Part shown: piece by piece, positions 62,314 to 64,000 of the stretch
Numbering within the stretch: position 1 is the stretch's first letter
Layout of the letters: every line of letters starts with the position of its first letter
Assembly (NCBI RefSeq): GCF_041296265.1
Contig: NC_091710.1
Span: 51,341,622-51,405,621 of the forward strand
Length of the DNA: 64,000 bases
Origin: Equus caballus
Taxonomy: Eukaryota; Chordata; Mammalia; Perissodactyla; Equidae
Direction: 5' to 3'
Position numbers and translations under genes: made by a program
The notes under the pieces: generated by a model
Seen by the model: the letters and a program-made list of their open reading frames with translations, nothing else
Database searches by the model: none
Told to the model about the DNA's origin: nothing

Positions 62314-62590
62314 TTGATTTGAGTGCATCCTGGAGCAATATTTTCCCAAAGGGCTTCATGCCTAGCAATTTCCTGAGTCTGGAACATCCAAAACCAGAGC
62401 ATTTGTCCCTATAGATGGTATTATATATTGCCTCAGCACAGAATTCTATATTAAGTGATGTTCTCTCAGAATTTGTGAAAATGCAATCTAGTATCCAGTG
62501 TGAGTGAGAAATCTCGTACACGTCTGATTATTGCCCTTTGTTAGCCACGCTTTTGGAAGTTTTCAACCATATCTCTTGACGTCTGAGATG
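62314..62590 (+). mobile_element. Old L1 fragment, unit 5
   Basis: Same fragment as at 6053. Confidence 0.45.
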
Positions 62591-62752
62591 CCCTATGAGG
62601 CATGTGCACACATTTTACTGGTAAATATTCAAGCAGATGAGAAATAGGGAAGGTTATCATGTTCCTATGAGGCGTTAGTCACGACAGCTGAAAAACAAAC
62701 ATGGACACCAGAAAATAGAGGCATCATGGGGTGGGGGCGGGGGGAGCAACTA

Positions 62753-62870
62753 GATCAAAAGGACATCAAAGTTCCTCTGGGCCGACAAGAGGATCTTTGG
62801 CCGCCCCACCTTCACCTAGTCACACATTCAACACAATACCTTCTTTCCTCCAATCTGTCTCCTATAAATA
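62753..62870 (+). promoter_or_regulatory. Class A defensin promoter, unit 5
   Basis: TATAAATA at 62863-62870; TCF/LEF-like GATCAAAA at 62753-62760 and ATCAAAG at 62765-62771. Confidence 0.6.
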
Positions 62871-62948
62871 CAGACTGACTCTGGGCTCCCCATTCACTCA
62901 GGCTCCTGCACTGCCATCTGGACCCTGTTCTCCAGGTGACTCACGGCC

Positions 62949-63622
62949 ATGAGGACCCTCGCCCTCCTCGCTGCCCTTCTTCTCTTGGCCTTCCATGCCC
63001 AGGCTGAGCCCCTGGGAGAGAAAGATGACCAGGTTCCTGCTCAGGACCAGCCTGGAGCCGACGTCCAGGGGATGACCATCTCCTTTGAGGGGGCCGAACG
63101 CTCCACTCGAGATGCTGCAGGTGAGAGACCAACCAGTTTGCTGTTAGGATCTGCAGGCCAATTAGAGGGACTTGTCAGTACATGGAGGCTGGGCTCAAAT
63201 TGGGTGAGTGGATGAGGTGGGGTGAGGAGTAAGTAACCCTAAGTTTGAGAGGTGGACTGTTGAGAAAGAATCTACATGATAGAGTGGGATCAGAGAAAAA
63301 ATTAGGAACCTGCATGACCAACACCTAGTCAGGAAGATTTCTTGTGAGCTATGACAAGACGGTGAATTCTCTCCACCCTAACATGACTGGTTTGGTCTAC
63401 TGTAAGAAGACACCTGGCCTCTCTGCATATCCCCTTGAGGCTGGTTCTGCCTCTTTGCCCTCCCTCCTTCCCCTTGTACCTGACAGTCCTCTTCCTTCCA
63501 CAGGCTCTAGGCCAGGTCTTATCTGCCACTGCAGCTCCTTTTGCCGAAGACCATATAGGGAAGAGGGGATCTGTACCAGAGGCCAACCCAAAAGGTTTTG
63601 CTGTCGTCGTGGTCCTCGCTGA
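62949..63622 (+). CDS. DEFA: Alpha-defensin precursor, class A gene 5, short tail
   Basis: Coding exons 62949-63120 and 63504-63622, intron 383 bp, 96 residues. Signal and prosegment equal gene 2. The mature part reads ICHCSSFC, RRPYREEGIC, TRGQPKRFCC and a short RRGPR tail. A 12 bp in-frame loss inside the CGT-rich stretch removes four tail residues found in genes 1-4. Phe replaces the Leu before the last cysteine pair. Net charge is about +8 by count. The 3' untranslated stretch just before AATAAA (63723-63728) reads 'ttctctctcc', as in class B and C, rather than the 'atcttctcc' of the other class A genes. Confidence 0.93.
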
Positions 63623-64000
63623 GCTTTGTGGATTGAGACCCAAAGCAGCAAAGGATTCTATTTCAAGACCTGCAAAAGGGTTTACTCTTTCTACCTTCAA
63701 TTTTTCTTAATTCTCTCTCCAAAATAAACTTCCAGCATTGAATGCAGTGTGTTTGTCAATTTCTTCTCTTTTTCCTTTTTTGGCTTTTCATAGAGCTTGT
63801 TTATAGCTGCGGTTGACTTGTATAGAGAATTCAGTCCAGAATGGTATCGTTAAGTTAACTGGACTTTGCCTCCCAGTGCTGCAAAATTTGAGAATTATAC
63901 GGCAACAAGAAAAGCAGAAACAATAAAAACGATTGGTAATTACAACAGTGTTAATCTACAAAATTCCATCCATTCATAACGACGCTCCAATGAGAAATCT

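Larger units (their letters stand above)
59022..64000. repeat. Tandem array unit 5, left part only
   Basis: The unit runs off the window after the class A gene. Up to the start of exon 2 it is nearly identical to unit 2. The array therefore continues beyond the right edge. Confidence 0.9.

Overview
This window is mammalian genomic DNA and almost certainly horse or another equid. Two SINE types carry the GGGGCCAGCCC head typical of Equus ERE elements, and the only recognisable protein-coding genes are alpha-defensins (DEFA family) with an acidic prosegment and a six-cysteine mature peptide. I infer an enteric (Paneth-cell) alpha-defensin cluster, because each intact gene has the two-exon layout with a TATA box about 80 bp upstream of the ATG.

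Layout. Positions 1-2762 are the left flank: about 590 bp I cannot classify, a diverged piece of array spacer (590-1152), and a truncated defensin pseudogene ('class C') whose intron holds a solo retroviral LTR. From 2763 to the right edge the window is a tandem array: unit 1 (2763-15271, 12.5 kb), unit 2 (15272-29949, 14.7 kb), unit 3 (29950-44340, 14.4 kb), unit 4 (44341-59021, 14.7 kb) and the first 5 kb of unit 5 (59022-64000). Each complete unit has the same order: old L1/MIR debris and a plus-strand ERE SINE, an intact class A defensin gene on the + strand, a spacer, a decayed class B defensin pseudogene on the + strand, two old ERVL/MaLR-type LTRs, usually a minus-strand ERE SINE, and unclassified sequence. 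Unit 1 lacks about 2.2 kb of spacer; unit 3 lacks the minus-strand SINE.

Genes. Five class A genes (6688, 19199, 33878, 48271, 62949) look intact and encode 100, 100, 100, 100 and 96 residue prepropeptides with nearly identical signal and prosegments. Their mature peptides differ at many positions, although the introns I compared look identical or nearly so. Four class B copies (8867, 23545, 38224, 52617) have lost the start codon, the TATA box and the donor consensus. Class A and class B modules are themselves old duplicates, since promoter, intron, 3' end and about 1 kb of downstream sequence still align by eye.

Notable points: a hypervariable patch in the mature peptide, non-standard cysteine spacing, a deletion junction carrying a 20 bp filler copied from elsewhere in the array, a SINE presence/absence difference between units, a diverged block at about 38.75-47.95 kb that suggests mosaic exchange between units, and TCF/LEF-like motifs next to the TATA boxes. 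All repeat names and homologies are from reading and memory, not from a search. Copy number in such a near-identical array depends on the assembly being right.
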